The notes: generated by a model from the letters alone, not told the origin. A stretch of DNA of 64,000 nucleotides from Shinella pollutisoli (GCF_024609765.1 NZ_JANFDG010000019.1:50496-114495), one strand, 5' to 3'; positions 42,038-51,614 are shown, counted from the stretch's first letter. A program made the numbers and translations.

Positions 42038-43266
42038 CGGATTTCTCCCCTGGTCACGGCGGCCTCGTACCAGGCGACGATGAGGCGGCGTTCCTCGTCG
42101 GAAATGGCGGTCACGTTGGCGGGCGGCATGGCGTGGCTGCGCCCCGCCTGGAGGTAGATCTCGCGGGCGTGGGCGGCGATGTCGCGGTCGCTCTCCAGCG
42201 TCACGCCCTTGGGCGGCACGACGATGCCCTCCCAGCCGGGCTCCTGCGCGTGGCACATGGAACAGCGCCCGAGCACGGTGTCGCGCACCTGCGGGAAGGC
42301 CTCCGCCGTCAGGAACGGCTGCTGCGCCGCGCCGACGTCCGTCTCCCCCGTCAGCGCCTTCGGCACGGTGGAGAGCCACATGATGGCGACGAAGAGGAGC
42401 GCGGTGGCAAGCCAGGTCCAGGTCGGGTTGCCGGTGCCGGCATGGCGGGTGTTGAACCAGTGCCGGATGGTGACGCCCATCAGGAAGACCAGCGAGGCGA
42501 TCACCCAGTTGAACTCCGTCGCGAAGGCCAGCGGATAGTGGTTCGACAGCATCAGGAACAGCACGGGCAGCGTCAGGTAGTTGTTGTGGGTGGAGCGCTG
42601 CTTGGCGATGCGGCCGTACCTGGCGTCGGGCGTGCGGCCGGCGATCAGGTCGGCGACGACGATCTTCTGGTTCGGGATGATGATGAAGAAGACGTTGGCC
42701 GACATGATCGTCGCCGTGAAGGCGCCGAGGTGCAGCAAGGCGGCCCGCCCGGTGAAGAGCTGCGTGTAGCCCCAGGCGATCACGACGAGGATGAAGTAGA
42801 GCGCCACCATCAGCCGCGTGTTGTCGTTGCCGAAGGACGACCTGCAGAGGAGGTCGTAGAGCACCCAGCCGAGCGCGAGCGAGCCGAGCGAGATGGCGAT
42901 CGCCACCGGCTTCGACACGTCGAGCACGTTCGGGTCGATCAGGTAGAGGTCGGCGCCGGCATAGTAGACGAGACAGAGCATGCCGAAGCCGGAGAGCCAC
43001 GTGACGTAGCTCTCCCATTTGAACCAGACGAGGTGCTCCGGCATGTTGGCCGGCGCCACCAGGTATTTCTGGATGTGGTAGAAGCCGCCGCCGTGCACCT
43101 GCCACTCCTCGCCGTAGGCGCCGGGCGGAAGGCTTGCGTGCTTCTTCAGCCCGAGGTCGAGCGCGACGAAGTAGAAGGACGAGCCGATCCAGGCGATGGC
43201 GGTGATGACGTGCAGCCAGCGGACGGCGAATGTCAGCCAGTCCCAGGCGATGGCATATTCGTACAT
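42034..43266 (-). CDS. puuD: Membrane urate hydroxylase with C-terminal cytochrome c domain
   Basis: PuuD oxidises urate to 5-hydroxyisourate at the membrane, replacing soluble uricase. The 410-residue protein has about eight to nine transmembrane helices (residues 10-310), including RWLHVITAIAWIGSSFYFVAL with conserved histidine and tryptophan. A cytochrome c-like tail has the heme site CSMCHAQEP near residue 333 and the axial-methionine region SHAMPP near 380. The ATG at 43266 has GGGAGG five bases upstream; the open frame before it is not coding. It is divergent from a LysR gene. Confidence 0.94.
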   Translation of the reverse strand: MYEYAIAWDWLTFAVRWLHVITAIAWIGSSFYFVALDLGLKKHASLPPGAYGEEWQVHGGGFYHIQKYLVAPANMPEHLVWFKWESYVTWLSGFGMLCLVYYAGADLYLIDPNVLDVSKPVAIAISLGSLALGWVLYDLLCRSSFGNDNTRLMVALYFILVVIAWGYTQLFTGRAALLHLGAFTATIMSANVFFIIIPNQKIVVADLIAGRTPDARYGRIAKQRSTHNNYLTLPVLFLMLSNHYPLAFATEFNWVIASLVFLMGVTIRHWFNTRHAGTGNPTWTWLATALLFVAIMWLSTVPKALTGETDVGAAQQPFLTAEAFPQVRDTVLGRCSMCHAQEPGWEGIVVPPKGVTLESDRDIAAHAREIYLQAGRSHAMPPANVTAISDEERRLIVAWYEAAVTRGEIR

Positions 43267-43402
43267 GGAGGCCTCCCATTCCTGCGAGATTACTGCCATC
43301 GCGCGATTTTCGCGGAAATCCCGCGATATCCCCAACACTTTCAAAAAAAACTAGAAGATCGCACCCCTCTGTGACCGGCCGCCCGATGTGCTACAAAAAG
43401 CC

Positions 43403-44335
43403 ATGTCCTATCTCGATAATGTGCGCGTCTTCGTCCGCGTGGTGGAACTGGGGACCCTGTCGGCGGCCGGCCGCGACCAGCGGGTGACGCCGGCCGTCGC
43501 CTCGAACCGCATCAAGGAGCTGGAGCGCCATCTCGGGGTGCGCCTGTTCAACCGCACCACCCGGAAGCTCTCGCCGACCGAGCACGGCCGCGTCTTCTAC
43601 GAGGGCGCGGTGAAGATCATCGAGGCGGTGAACGAGGCGGAAGGCGCGATCGCCGACCTCTCGCGCAACCCGAAGGGATCGCTCCGGATCACCGCGCCGC
43701 TCGGCATCGGCCGCCGGCTGATCGCCTCCGGCGTGCCGGAGTTCCACGACCGCTATCCGGAGATCGAGGTCAGGCTGCGCCTGTCGGACCACAATATCGA
43801 CATCCTCAGCGAGGGCGTCGACGTCGCCTTCAAGCTCGGCGTGCTGGAGGATTCGAACCTGCGCATGCGCGGCATCCTCAATTGCGAGCGGGTGATCTGC
43901 GCCGCCCCCGCCTATCTCGAGCGGCGCGGCGTGCCGGCCACCCCGGATGCGCTGATCGAGGAGAAGCACGACTGCCTGCTGCTGCGCTATCCGGGCTCGA
44001 AGGAATATTACTGGACGCTGCAGATGCCGGGCGGCCTGCGCAAGCTCGAGATCGCCGGCCCCTATGACAGCGACGACGGCGACGTGCTGACGGGCTGGGC
44101 GCTCGCCGGCCACGGCATCATCAACAAGCCGCTGTTCGAGGTGAAGCAGCATATCGACGGCGGCGCGCTGGTGGCGATCCTTCAGGACACGCCGCCCGCC
44201 CCCGTGCAGCTTGCGGCGATCTACCCGCACAAGCGCTTCCAGGACCCGAAGGTGCGGCTCATCATCGACTTCATGGCCGAGCGCTGTCAGCGGCTGATCG
44301 GCCGCATCCTCGCCGGCGAGGCGGTCGGCGACTGA
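43403..44335 (+). CDS. LysR-family transcriptional regulator
   Basis: This 310-residue regulator has an N-terminal winged HTH (FVRVVELGTLSAAGRDQRVTPAVASNRIKEL, broken by no gap, residues 9-39) and a C-terminal periplasmic-binding-like effector domain (from about residue 88, GSLRITAPLGIGRRL). It is divergent from puuD-guaD, so autoregulation and control of purine catabolism are likely. MSYLDNVRVF at 43403 is the usual family start; an in-frame ATG at 43388 has no better ribosome-binding site. Confidence 0.88.
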   Translation: MSYLDNVRVFVRVVELGTLSAAGRDQRVTPAVASNRIKELERHLGVRLFNRTTRKLSPTEHGRVFYEGAVKIIEAVNEAEGAIADLSRNPKGSLRITAPLGIGRRLIASGVPEFHDRYPEIEVRLRLSDHNIDILSEGVDVAFKLGVLEDSNLRMRGILNCERVICAAPAYLERRGVPATPDALIEEKHDCLLLRYPGSKEYYWTLQMPGGLRKLEIAGPYDSDDGDVLTGWALAGHGIINKPLFEVKQHIDGGALVAILQDTPPAPVQLAAIYPHKRFQDPKVRLIIDFMAERCQRLIGRILAGEAVGD

Positions 44336-44386
44336 GGAACGGTACCGGCGGCAGACACGCGCCTATGGAATGATGAAGGTGCCTCC

Positions 44387-44512
44387 TGCCCCTTCTCCCC
44401 TCGGGGAGAAGGTCGCGGCAGCGGGATGAGGGGGGCGCTGGAAGCGACCTCCCGCACTTTGCCCCCTTCATCCGGCCCTTCGGGCCACCTTCTCCCCGAG
44501 GGGAGAAGGGGA
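44387..44512. repeat. RIME-like palindrome overlapping the 3' end of xdhC
   Basis: CCCCTTCTCCCCTCGGGGAGAAGGTCGCGGCAGCGGGATGAGGGGG (in parts) faces an inverted copy CCCCCTTCATCCGGCCCTTCGGGCCACCTTCTCCCCGAGGGGAGAAGGGG ending at 44512. The right arm runs through the stop codon of xdhC (44468) and its last codons, so the repeat has entered, or been recruited as, coding sequence. Confidence 0.8.
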
Positions 44513-45337
44513 TTGCGGCACTGGTGTGCCTTCCCAGCTAAGGGCCGCCGTCAGGATTTCCGCCGCGGCAAGGGCCGCGATCACGCTCGGCCGCTTGTCC
44601 TTCAGCGCCGTGCCGCCGATCGGGCAGGTGAGGCGCTCGAAGGTCTCCGGCCGGCCGATCTCGCGGGAGAGCCAGTTGCGGAAGGTGGCGCGCTTGGTCT
44701 TCGAGCCGATCATGCCGACATAGGCGGCGTCCTGCCGCTTCAGGGCCTCGGCGGCGATCAGGAAGTCGAGCGCGTGGTCGTGGGTGAGGATGACGAAGCT
44801 GCTGCCGGCGGGCGCGGCGCGCACCACCGCCTCCGGCATCGCGGTGAGGCAGGTCTCGATGCCCGGCACGGCGGAGGCGACAAGCTCCGCCTCGCGCGTG
44901 TCGACCAGCACGACGCGCAGCGGCGAAAGCGACAGCGCCATGGCGAGCGCATCGCCGACATGGCCGGCGCCGAAGACGTAGACATGCGGCCGCTCGGCCA
45001 TCTCCCGGTCCGCGCGGGCGACGAGCCGCTCGGCAAGCGCCGCATCGACCGCGGCGAAGGAAAGCCCCACCCGGCCGCCGCAGCACTGGCCGATCTCCGG
45101 CCCGAGCGGCACGTTCATCGGCCCCGCGGCGCGGCCGGAGCGCAGCGCCCGGCGCGCCTCGTCGATCGCCATGTATTCGAGCTGGCCGCCGCCGATCGTC
45201 GAGAAGATCGCGCCCTCCGAGACGAGCATCCAGGCGTCCGTGTCGCGCGGCGTCGAGCCCGCCGCCCCCGTCACCTCGACGAGGACCGACGCCTTCTCCC
45301 GGCGCAGGAAATCGCGGATGTCCTCGCGCGCCGGCAT
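44468..45337 (-). CDS. xdhC: Xanthine dehydrogenase accessory protein XdhC
   Basis: XdhC binds and matures the molybdenum cofactor (sulfuration step) and hands it to XdhB. The 289-residue protein has an N-terminal domain with VTGAAGSTPRDTDAWMLV and STIGGGQLEY, cysteine-containing GPEIGQCCGGRV near residue 89, and a Rossmann part with VYVFGAGHVGDALAM near 140, LTHDHALDFLIAAEAL near 200 and YVGMIGSKTKRATF near 219. The last 15 or so residues (from about GTPVPQ) are encoded by a RIME repeat and are not family sequence. It is the last gene of uraH-xdhA-xdhB-xdhC. Confidence 0.93.
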   Translation of the reverse strand: MPAREDIRDFLRREKASVLVEVTGAAGSTPRDTDAWMLVSEGAIFSTIGGGQLEYMAIDEARRALRSGRAAGPMNVPLGPEIGQCCGGRVGLSFAAVDAALAERLVARADREMAERPHVYVFGAGHVGDALAMALSLSPLRVVLVDTREAELVASAVPGIETCLTAMPEAVVRAAPAGSSFVILTHDHALDFLIAAEALKRQDAAYVGMIGSKTKRATFRNWLSREIGRPETFERLTCPIGGTALKDKRPSVIAALAAAEILTAALSWEGTPVPQSPSPLGEKVARRAG

Positions 45338-45340
45338 GGC

Positions 45341-47671
45341 CTATCTCCTCGCGGCCTTCAGCCGCTCGATCGCCATCAGCACGCGCTCGGGCGTCGCCGG
45401 CGCGTCGAGGCGCGGCGGAATCCTGTAGTCCGCGACGCTCGCCGCCGCCATGGAGATCGCCTCCAGCACGGAGATCGCCAGCATGAAGGGCGGCTCGCCC
45501 ACCGCCTTGGAGCGGCGGATCGTCTCCTCGCGGTTGATGGACCATTCGGCGAGCCTGACGTTGAAGACGCGCGGCCGGTCGGAGGCGAGCGGGATCTTGT
45601 AGGTGGAGGGCGCGTGGGTCCTGAGCCGCCCTTTCGCATCCCACCACAGTTCCTCGGTCGTCAGCCAGCCCATGCCCTGCACGAAGGCGCCCTCCACCTG
45701 GCCGAGGTCGATGGCCGGGTTCAGCGAGCGGCCGACGTCGTGCAGGATATCGGCGCGGTCGACCTGGTATTCGCCCGTCAGCGTGTCGACGGAGACCTCC
45801 GAGCAGGAGGCGCCGTAGGCATAGTAGAAGAACGGCCGGCCGCGCCCGGCGGCCCGGTCCCAGTGGATCTTCGGCGTCTTGTAGAAGCCCGCCGCCGAGA
45901 GCTGGACGCGCGCCGCATAAGCCGCGGCGATGAAGTCGGAGAAGGCGATCCGCTCCGCGCCGATCCGCACCGTGTTCGGCTCGAATACGACCTCGCTCTC
46001 CGGCACGCCATGGCGCTCCGCGGCAAACGCGACAAGCCGCGCCTTGATCTGCCGGCAGGCATCGGCCGCGGCCATGCCGTTGAGGTCGGAGCCGGAGGAG
46101 GCGGCGGTCGCGGACGTGTTCGGCACCTTGCCCGTCGTGGTCGCCGTCACGCGGATGCGCGAGAGGTCGACCTGGAACTCGTCCGCCACCACCTGCGCCA
46201 CCTTGGTGTAGAGCCCCTGCCCCATCTCCGTGCCGCCGTGGTTGAGCTGGATCGAACCGTCGGCATAGACGAGCACCAGCGCGCCCGCCTGGTTGAACTC
46301 GGTCTTGGTGAAGGAGATGCCGAACTTCACCGGGGTGAGCGCGATCCCCTTGCGGATGACGCGGCTTTTCTCGTTGATGGCGAGGATCGCGCTCCGACGC
46401 GCCTGGTAGTCGGCCGAGGCCTCCAGCTCGTCGACGATGCGGCCGATGATGTTGTCCTCGACGGTCTGGTGATAGGGCGTGAGGTTGCGCCCCTCGCCGC
46501 CGTAGAAATTCAGCCGGCGGATCTCCAGCGGGTCCTTGCCGAGCGCATAGGCGACCTCCTCGATCATCCGCTCGCCGCCGACCATGCCCTGCGGCCCGCC
46601 GAAGCCGCGGAAGGCGGTGTTGGAGACGGTGTTGGTCTTCTGCGGCGCCGAGCGCAGCCTGACGTCGGGATAGAAGTAGCAGTTGTCGGCATGGAACAGC
46701 GCGCGGTCGGTGACGGGGCCGGAGAGGTCGGCGGAGAAGCCGCAGCGCGCCGCATAGGTCGCGTCCACCGCCTCGATCCGCCCGTCGCCGTCGAAGCCGA
46801 TCCTGTAGGTGACCCGGAAATCGTGGCGCTTGCCGGTCGCCGTCATGTCGTCGTCGCGGTCGGGCCGGATTTTTATCGCCCTGCCGAATTTCTTCGCCGC
46901 GACCGCCGCGACGGCGGCGAACAGGTTCGCCTGCGTCTCCTTGCCGCCGAAGCCGCCGCCCATGCGCCGCACGTTGACCGTGACGGCGTGCGAGGCGACG
47001 CCGAGCACCTGGCCGACCATGTGCTGCGTCTCGCTCGGATGCTGCGTCGAGCACCAGAGCGCCACCTCGTCGTCCTCGCCGGGCACGGCAAGCGAGATCT
47101 GCCCCTCGAGATAGAAATGGTCCTGCCCGCCGATCCGCATCTCGCCCTCGACGACATGCCGCGCCCGCGAAAAGCCGGCCTCGATGTCGCCGCGCTCGAG
47201 CGTCATCGGCGTGACGACGAGCGGATAGCCGGCGTCCGCCGCCTCGGCGACGTCGACGACATGCGGCAGGTCCTCGTAGTCGACCCTGACCTTCGCCGCC
47301 GCCCGCCGTGCGGCCTCGCGCGTCTCGGCGATGACGGCGAAGACCGGCTGGCCGTGGAATTCGACGCGGTCGGTCGCGAAGACCGGGTCGTCATGCAGGT
47401 GGGCGGGGCTGACGTCGTTCTCGCCGGGGATGTCCTTCGCCGTCAGGATGCCGACGACGCCGGGGCTCGCTTCCACGGCGGAGAAGTCGATGCCGAGGAT
47501 TTTGGCGTGCGCGCGCTGGGAGAGGCCGAGATAGGCGTGCAGGAGGCCGGCGGGCTCCGGCATGTCGTCGATATATTCGGCGGTGCCGGTGACGTGCTTG
47601 TGGCCGGATTCGTGGCGCTCCTTCTCGTGCACGCCGCCCTTTATGCGCTCGATGGGTTGCATGACGTTCAT
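45341..47671 (-). CDS. xdhB: Xanthine dehydrogenase, molybdopterin-binding large subunit
   Basis: This subunit carries the Mo-cofactor site where hypoxanthine and xanthine are oxidised to urate. The 776-residue protein shows GTAEYIDDMPEPAGLLHAYL near residue 30, MGGGFGGKETQAN near 238, AFRGFGGPQGM near 350 (the arginine binds substrate), NHGGTEMGQGLYTK near 480, and the catalytic-glutamate region with GEPPFMLAISVLEAI near 728. It lies 12 bases after xdhA and 3 before xdhC. Confidence 0.97.
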   Translation of the reverse strand: MNVMQPIERIKGGVHEKERHESGHKHVTGTAEYIDDMPEPAGLLHAYLGLSQRAHAKILGIDFSAVEASPGVVGILTAKDIPGENDVSPAHLHDDPVFATDRVEFHGQPVFAVIAETREAARRAAAKVRVDYEDLPHVVDVAEAADAGYPLVVTPMTLERGDIEAGFSRARHVVEGEMRIGGQDHFYLEGQISLAVPGEDDEVALWCSTQHPSETQHMVGQVLGVASHAVTVNVRRMGGGFGGKETQANLFAAVAAVAAKKFGRAIKIRPDRDDDMTATGKRHDFRVTYRIGFDGDGRIEAVDATYAARCGFSADLSGPVTDRALFHADNCYFYPDVRLRSAPQKTNTVSNTAFRGFGGPQGMVGGERMIEEVAYALGKDPLEIRRLNFYGGEGRNLTPYHQTVEDNIIGRIVDELEASADYQARRSAILAINEKSRVIRKGIALTPVKFGISFTKTEFNQAGALVLVYADGSIQLNHGGTEMGQGLYTKVAQVVADEFQVDLSRIRVTATTTGKVPNTSATAASSGSDLNGMAAADACRQIKARLVAFAAERHGVPESEVVFEPNTVRIGAERIAFSDFIAAAYAARVQLSAAGFYKTPKIHWDRAAGRGRPFFYYAYGASCSEVSVDTLTGEYQVDRADILHDVGRSLNPAIDLGQVEGAFVQGMGWLTTEELWWDAKGRLRTHAPSTYKIPLASDRPRVFNVRLAEWSINREETIRRSKAVGEPPFMLAISVLEAISMAAASVADYRIPPRLDAPATPERVLMAIERLKAARR

Positions 47672-47683
47672 CGTCTTCTCCTC

Positions 47684-49165
47684 TCAGACCGCCGCCGGGA
47701 TCGTCCGGTCGAGCCGCACCGGCTCGGCCCCGTCCTGCTCCAGATGGAAGCGGCGGACGAGGTTCTGCGCCACCATGAGCCGGTACTGCGCCGAGGCACG
47801 CCAGTCGGTGAGCGGCGTGTAGTCCTCGGCCAGCGCCTGCGCCGCCGCCTCGAAACTCTGCGCCTCGAAGCGCTTGCCGACAAGGGCGTCCTCGGCATGG
47901 CTCGCCCGCTTCGGCGTGCCCGCCATGCCGCCGAAGGCGATCACGGCCTCCTCGATGACGCCCGCGCTATCGACACGGACGCGCAACGCGCCGCAGACGG
48001 CGGAGATGTCCTCCTCCAGCCGCTTGGAGATCTTGTAGACGGCGATCCGGTCGGCCGGATGGCGCGGCGGGATGGTCACGGCCTCGACGAACTCGCCCGG
48101 CCTGCGATCCTGCCTGCCGTATTCGATGAAGAAGGATTCCAGCGGCAGCGTGCGGCGCTCGTCGCCCCGGCGCAGCGTCAGCGTGGCGGAAAGCGCGATC
48201 AGCGCCGGCGGCGTGTCGCCGATCGGCGAGCCGTTGGCGATGTTGCCGCCGACGGTGCCCATGTTGCGCACCTGCTCGCCGCCGATGCGGTTCCAGAGCT
48301 CGGTGAGCTCGGGGAAATGCCGGGTGACGGCCGGCAGCGCCTCGGTATAGCTGACGCCGGCGCCGAGCGTGACGCCGCGCTCGTCGACGGTGATGCGCCG
48401 CAATTCGTCGAGATGGCCGATATGGACGACCGGCGAGATGTCGCGCATGAACTTCGTCACCCAGAGCCCGACGTCGGTCGAGCCGGCGACGATGGTCGCC
48501 TTCGGCTCGGCGGCGTAGAGCGCGGCGAAATCATCGAGCGAACCCGGCAACACCACGCGCCCGCCGTCGCCTTCCACCACGACGCGGCAGCCGTCCTTCA
48601 GCGCCGAAAGCTTTTCCGTGATCGCCGCGCGCTCGGCCACCAGCGGGTCGCGGTCGCGCTCGCCGATCGAGGAGATCGCCTCGGCGGCGCGGATGATCGC
48701 GGCATAGCCCGTGCATCGACAGAGATTGCCCTGCAGCGCCTTCTCGATCTCGGCGACGCTCGGCTTCGGCTTCTCCATCCACAGGCCGTAGAGTGACATG
48801 ACGAAGCCCGGCGTGCAGAAGCCGCATTGCGAGCCGTGATGGTCGACCATCGCCTGCTGCACCGGATGCAGCGGCCCGCCGGGGGCGGAGAGCGCCTCTA
48901 CCGTCACCACGTGACAGCCGTCGAGCGAGGCGACGAAGCGAATGCAGGCATTGACCGATTCGTATTTCAGCCGCCCGTCGAGGAGCCGGCCGACGAGCAC
49001 CGTGCAGGCGCCGCAGTCGCCCTCCGCGCAGCCCTCCTTGGTGCCGGTGAGCCGGCGGGAGAGGCGCAGGAAATCGAGGAGCGTGTCGGCCGGCCTGACA
49101 TCGGCAAGCGTCACCGGCGCGTGGTTCAGCAGGAAACGGACGGAATTGCGGATCGCGGCGGCCAT
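47684..49165 (-). CDS. xdhA: Xanthine dehydrogenase small subunit (2Fe-2S and FAD)
   Basis: This subunit passes electrons from the Mo site through two 2Fe-2S clusters to FAD and NAD. The 493-residue protein has the plant-ferredoxin cluster cysteines in EGCAEGDCGACTVLVG near residue 41, the second cluster in HGSQCGFCTPGFVMSLY near 110 and LCRCTGYAAI near 148, then the FAD domain with TIVAGSTDVGLWV near 220 and GTVGGNIANGSPIGDTPP near 304. It starts only 3 bases past the uraH stop. Confidence 0.96.
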   Translation of the reverse strand: MAAAIRNSVRFLLNHAPVTLADVRPADTLLDFLRLSRRLTGTKEGCAEGDCGACTVLVGRLLDGRLKYESVNACIRFVASLDGCHVVTVEALSAPGGPLHPVQQAMVDHHGSQCGFCTPGFVMSLYGLWMEKPKPSVAEIEKALQGNLCRCTGYAAIIRAAEAISSIGERDRDPLVAERAAITEKLSALKDGCRVVVEGDGGRVVLPGSLDDFAALYAAEPKATIVAGSTDVGLWVTKFMRDISPVVHIGHLDELRRITVDERGVTLGAGVSYTEALPAVTRHFPELTELWNRIGGEQVRNMGTVGGNIANGSPIGDTPPALIALSATLTLRRGDERRTLPLESFFIEYGRQDRRPGEFVEAVTIPPRHPADRIAVYKISKRLEEDISAVCGALRVRVDSAGVIEEAVIAFGGMAGTPKRASHAEDALVGKRFEAQSFEAAAQALAEDYTPLTDWRASAQYRLMVAQNLVRRFHLEQDGAEPVRLDRTIPAAV

Positions 49166-49168
49166 GGC

Positions 49169-49537
49169 TCAGCTCCCCCGGTAGGTCGAATAGCTGTAGG
49201 GCGACAGGAGCAGCGGCACGTGATAGTGCGCGCGCGGATCGGCGATGCCGAAGCGCAGCGGGATCACGTCGAGGAAGAGCGGCCCGTCGCCTTCGCCGCG
49301 GCCGAGATAGTCGCCTGCATGGAAACGCAGCTCGTAGACGCCGCGTTCCATCTCGGCCCCCGAAAGCAGCGGCGCGTCGCAGCGCCCGTCGTCGTTGGTC
49401 GTGACGGTCGTGATCGGCCGGGCCGCCTCGCCCTCGATACGGAAGAGCTCGATGCGCAGGCCCCGCGCCGGCCGGCCGCGCGCCGTGTCCAGCACGTGGG
49501 TCGTCAGCCGTCCGCCCGATTGCGTGTGAGCCTGCAT
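49169..49537 (-). CDS. uraH: 5-hydroxyisourate hydrolase (transthyretin-like)
   Basis: The enzyme opens 5-hydroxyisourate, the product of PuuD, to OHCU. The 122-residue protein has the conserved N-terminal [14 protein letters not shown] (catalytic histidine) and the family-defining C-terminal [18 protein letters not shown] with the YRGS tetrapeptide. The ATG at 49537 has GGAGAG upstream. It is the first gene of the leftward uraH-xdhABC operon and is divergent from the puuE-uraD fusion. Confidence 0.96.
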   Translation of the reverse strand: MQAHTQSGGRLTTHVLDTARGRPARGLRIELFRIEGEAARPITTVTTNDDGRCDAPLLSGAEMERGVYELRFHAGDYLGRGEGDGPLFLDVIPLRFGIADPRAHYHVPLLLSPYSYSTYRGS

Positions 49538-49699
49538 GGTCTCTCCTCCAGAACGCAGCATACCTCCCTCCACTATCCGCCAAGCCATTGCTTCGGGAAA
49601 GCGGGATGATCCTTCGAGACTTTCAAAATTTTCGCGGGGAATGACGCGCGCGATTCGTGGCTAGAAATTTCGCCGTCATCAAGATGGGAGGATGAAACC

Positions 49700-51118
49700 A
49701 TGCGCTATCCGCGCGATCTCCACGGATACGGCCCCACGCCGCCCGACGCCGTCTGGCCGGGCGGCGCGCGGATCGCCGTGCAATTCGTCGTCAATTACGA
49801 GGAGGGCGGCGAGAACTGCGTGCTGCACGGCGACAAGGCCTCCGAGGCCTTCCTGTCCGAGATCGTCGGCGCCGCGGCCTGGCCCGGCCAGCGCCACTGG
49901 AACATGGAATCGATCTACGACTACGGCGCCCGCGCCGGCTTCTGGCGGCTCCACCGCCTCTTCACCGAGCGCGACGTGCCGGTGACGGTCTACGGCGTCG
50001 CGACGGCGCTCCAGCGCTCCCCGGCGCAGGTGGCGGCCATGCGCGAGGCGGGCTGGGAGATCGCCTCGCACGGGCTGAAATGGGTCGAGCACAAGGACAT
50101 GGAACGCGAGGAGGAGGCGGCCGCCATCGCCGAGGCGATCCGCCTGCATGCGCTCGTCACCGGCGAGCGGCCGCGCGGCTGGTACACCGGCCGCTGCTCC
50201 GTCAACACCGTCGACCTCGTCACCGAGGCGGGCGGCTTCGCCTATGTCTCCGACAGCTATGCCGACGACCTGCCCTACTGGCACGAGCATGCCGGCCGCC
50301 GGCAGCTCGTCATCCCCTACACGCTCGACGCCAACGACATGCGGTTTGCCACCGCGCAAGGCTTCAATTCCGGCGACCAGTTCTTCGCCTATCTCAAGGA
50401 CACGTTCGACGTGCTCTATGCGGAGGGTGCCGCCGGCAGCCCGAAGATGATGAGCGTCGGCCTGCATTGCCGCCTCGTCGGCCGGCCCGGCCGGGCGGCC
50501 GCACTCGCCCGCTTCGTCGACTACGTCAAGAGCCACGAGAAGGTCTGGCTCGCCCGGCGCATCGACATCGCCGCCCACTGGGCGAAGGCCCATCCGCCGG
50601 CGGCGGACGCGCAGCGCCCCTCGCGGCTGCCGGAGGAGGATTTCGTCGCCCGCTTCGGCGGCATCTTCGAGCATTCCGACTGGATCGCCCGCCGCGCCTT
50701 CGAGGCGGAACTTTCGCCGGCGAACGACACGGCGGTGGGCCTCCACGCCGCCCTCGCCTTCCAGTTCCGCGCAGCGAGCGAGGATGAGCGGCTCGGCGTG
50801 CTGAAGGCCCATCCCGATCTCGCCGGCAAGCTCGCCATGGCGAAGCGCCTCACCGAGAACTCGACCGCCGAGCAGGCCGGCGCCGGCCTCGACGCGCTGA
50901 CCGACGCCGAGCGCGAGCGCTTCACCGCTCTCAACGACCGCTATGTCGAGACCTTCGGCTTCCCCTTCATCATGGCCGTCAGGGGCCACGGCAAGGCCGA
51001 CATCCTCGCCGCCTTCGAGGCGCGCATCGAAAACGACCGCAACACCGAGTTCGAGACCGCCTGCCGCCAGGTGGAGCGGATCGCGCTCCTGCGGCTCGCC
51101 GCCCTGCTGCCGGCGTGA
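49700..51118 (+). CDS. puuE: Bifunctional allantoinase PuuE / OHCU decarboxylase UraD
   Basis: The 472-residue protein joins two purine-pathway enzymes. Residues 1-300 form a polysaccharide-deacetylase-like allantoinase (PuuE) with RHWNMESIYDYGARAGFWRL, GWEIASHGLKWVEH and GWYTGRCSVNTVDLV. Residues 308-472 form the OHCU decarboxylase domain with DEEDFVARFGGIFEHSDWIA-like start, LGVLKAHPDLAGKLA (catalytic histidine) and ETFGFPFIMAVRG. It would convert OHCU to S-allantoin and then to allantoate. Such fusions are known in alphaproteobacteria. allA follows after 10 bases. Confidence 0.94.
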   Translation: MRYPRDLHGYGPTPPDAVWPGGARIAVQFVVNYEEGGENCVLHGDKASEAFLSEIVGAAAWPGQRHWNMESIYDYGARAGFWRLHRLFTERDVPVTVYGVATALQRSPAQVAAMREAGWEIASHGLKWVEHKDMEREEEAAAIAEAIRLHALVTGERPRGWYTGRCSVNTVDLVTEAGGFAYVSDSYADDLPYWHEHAGRRQLVIPYTLDANDMRFATAQGFNSGDQFFAYLKDTFDVLYAEGAAGSPKMMSVGLHCRLVGRPGRAAALARFVDYVKSHEKVWLARRIDIAAHWAKAHPPAADAQRPSRLPEEDFVARFGGIFEHSDWIARRAFEAELSPANDTAVGLHAALAFQFRAASEDERLGVLKAHPDLAGKLAMAKRLTENSTAEQAGAGLDALTDAERERFTALNDRYVETFGFPFIMAVRGHGKADILAAFEARIENDRNTEFETACRQVERIALLRLAALLPA

Positions 51119-51128
51119 GGAGGGACGG

Positions 51129-51614
51129 ATGAGGACGGTCGATATCCGCCCGCTGACGCGGGACGCCTTCGCGCCCTTCGGCGACGTCATCGAGCGGGAG
51201 GGGGCGGCCTCTTTCCCGATCAACGCGGGAAGATGCATCCGCTACCACGATCTCGCGAGGATCGAGACGGCGGGCGAGAAGGCCCGGCCGATGATCAGCC
51301 TCCTCCGCGGCGAGCCCTACGCCCTGCCGCTGACCCTGACGATGGTCGAGCGCCACCCGCTCGGCAGCCAGGCCTTTATCCCGCTTTCCCCCAACCCCTT
51401 CCTCGTCGTGGTGGCGGAGGAGACGGCGGCGGGCCCCGGCCTGCCCATCGCCTTCCGCACCGCGCCGGGCCAGGGCGTCAACATCGCCCGCAACGTCTGG
51501 CACGGCATCCTGACGCCGCTCGACGCCGTCTCCGACTTCGTCGTCGTCGATCGCGGGGGCGAGGGCGTCAACCTGGAGGAATATTTCTACGACGAGCCCT
51601 TCCTCGTCGGCTAA
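51129..51614 (+). CDS. allA: Ureidoglycolate lyase
   Basis: The enzyme splits ureidoglycolate into glyoxylate and urea. The 161-residue cupin-like protein has PLTRDAFAPFGDVIE at residues 8-22, MVERHPLGSQAFIPL near 71, and the family's GVNIARNVWHGILTPL near 117. Its glyoxylate product is the substrate of Gcl encoded at 37.6-39.4 kb. It is coupled to puuE-uraD (10-base gap, AGGAGGGACGG before the ATG). Confidence 0.93.
   Translation: MRTVDIRPLTRDAFAPFGDVIEREGAASFPINAGRCIRYHDLARIETAGEKARPMISLLRGEPYALPLTLTMVERHPLGSQAFIPLSPNPFLVVVAEETAAGPGLPIAFRTAPGQGVNIARNVWHGILTPLDAVSDFVVVDRGGEGVNLEEYFYDEPFLVG

Noticed and set aside
44426..48796. Plus-strand open frame of 1456 codons opposite xdhC, xdhB and xdhA
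   Set aside because: It is antisense to three well-recognised genes, is made of Arg/Asp/Gly/His-rich low-complexity sequence and has no family features. It is a GC-rich shadow frame.
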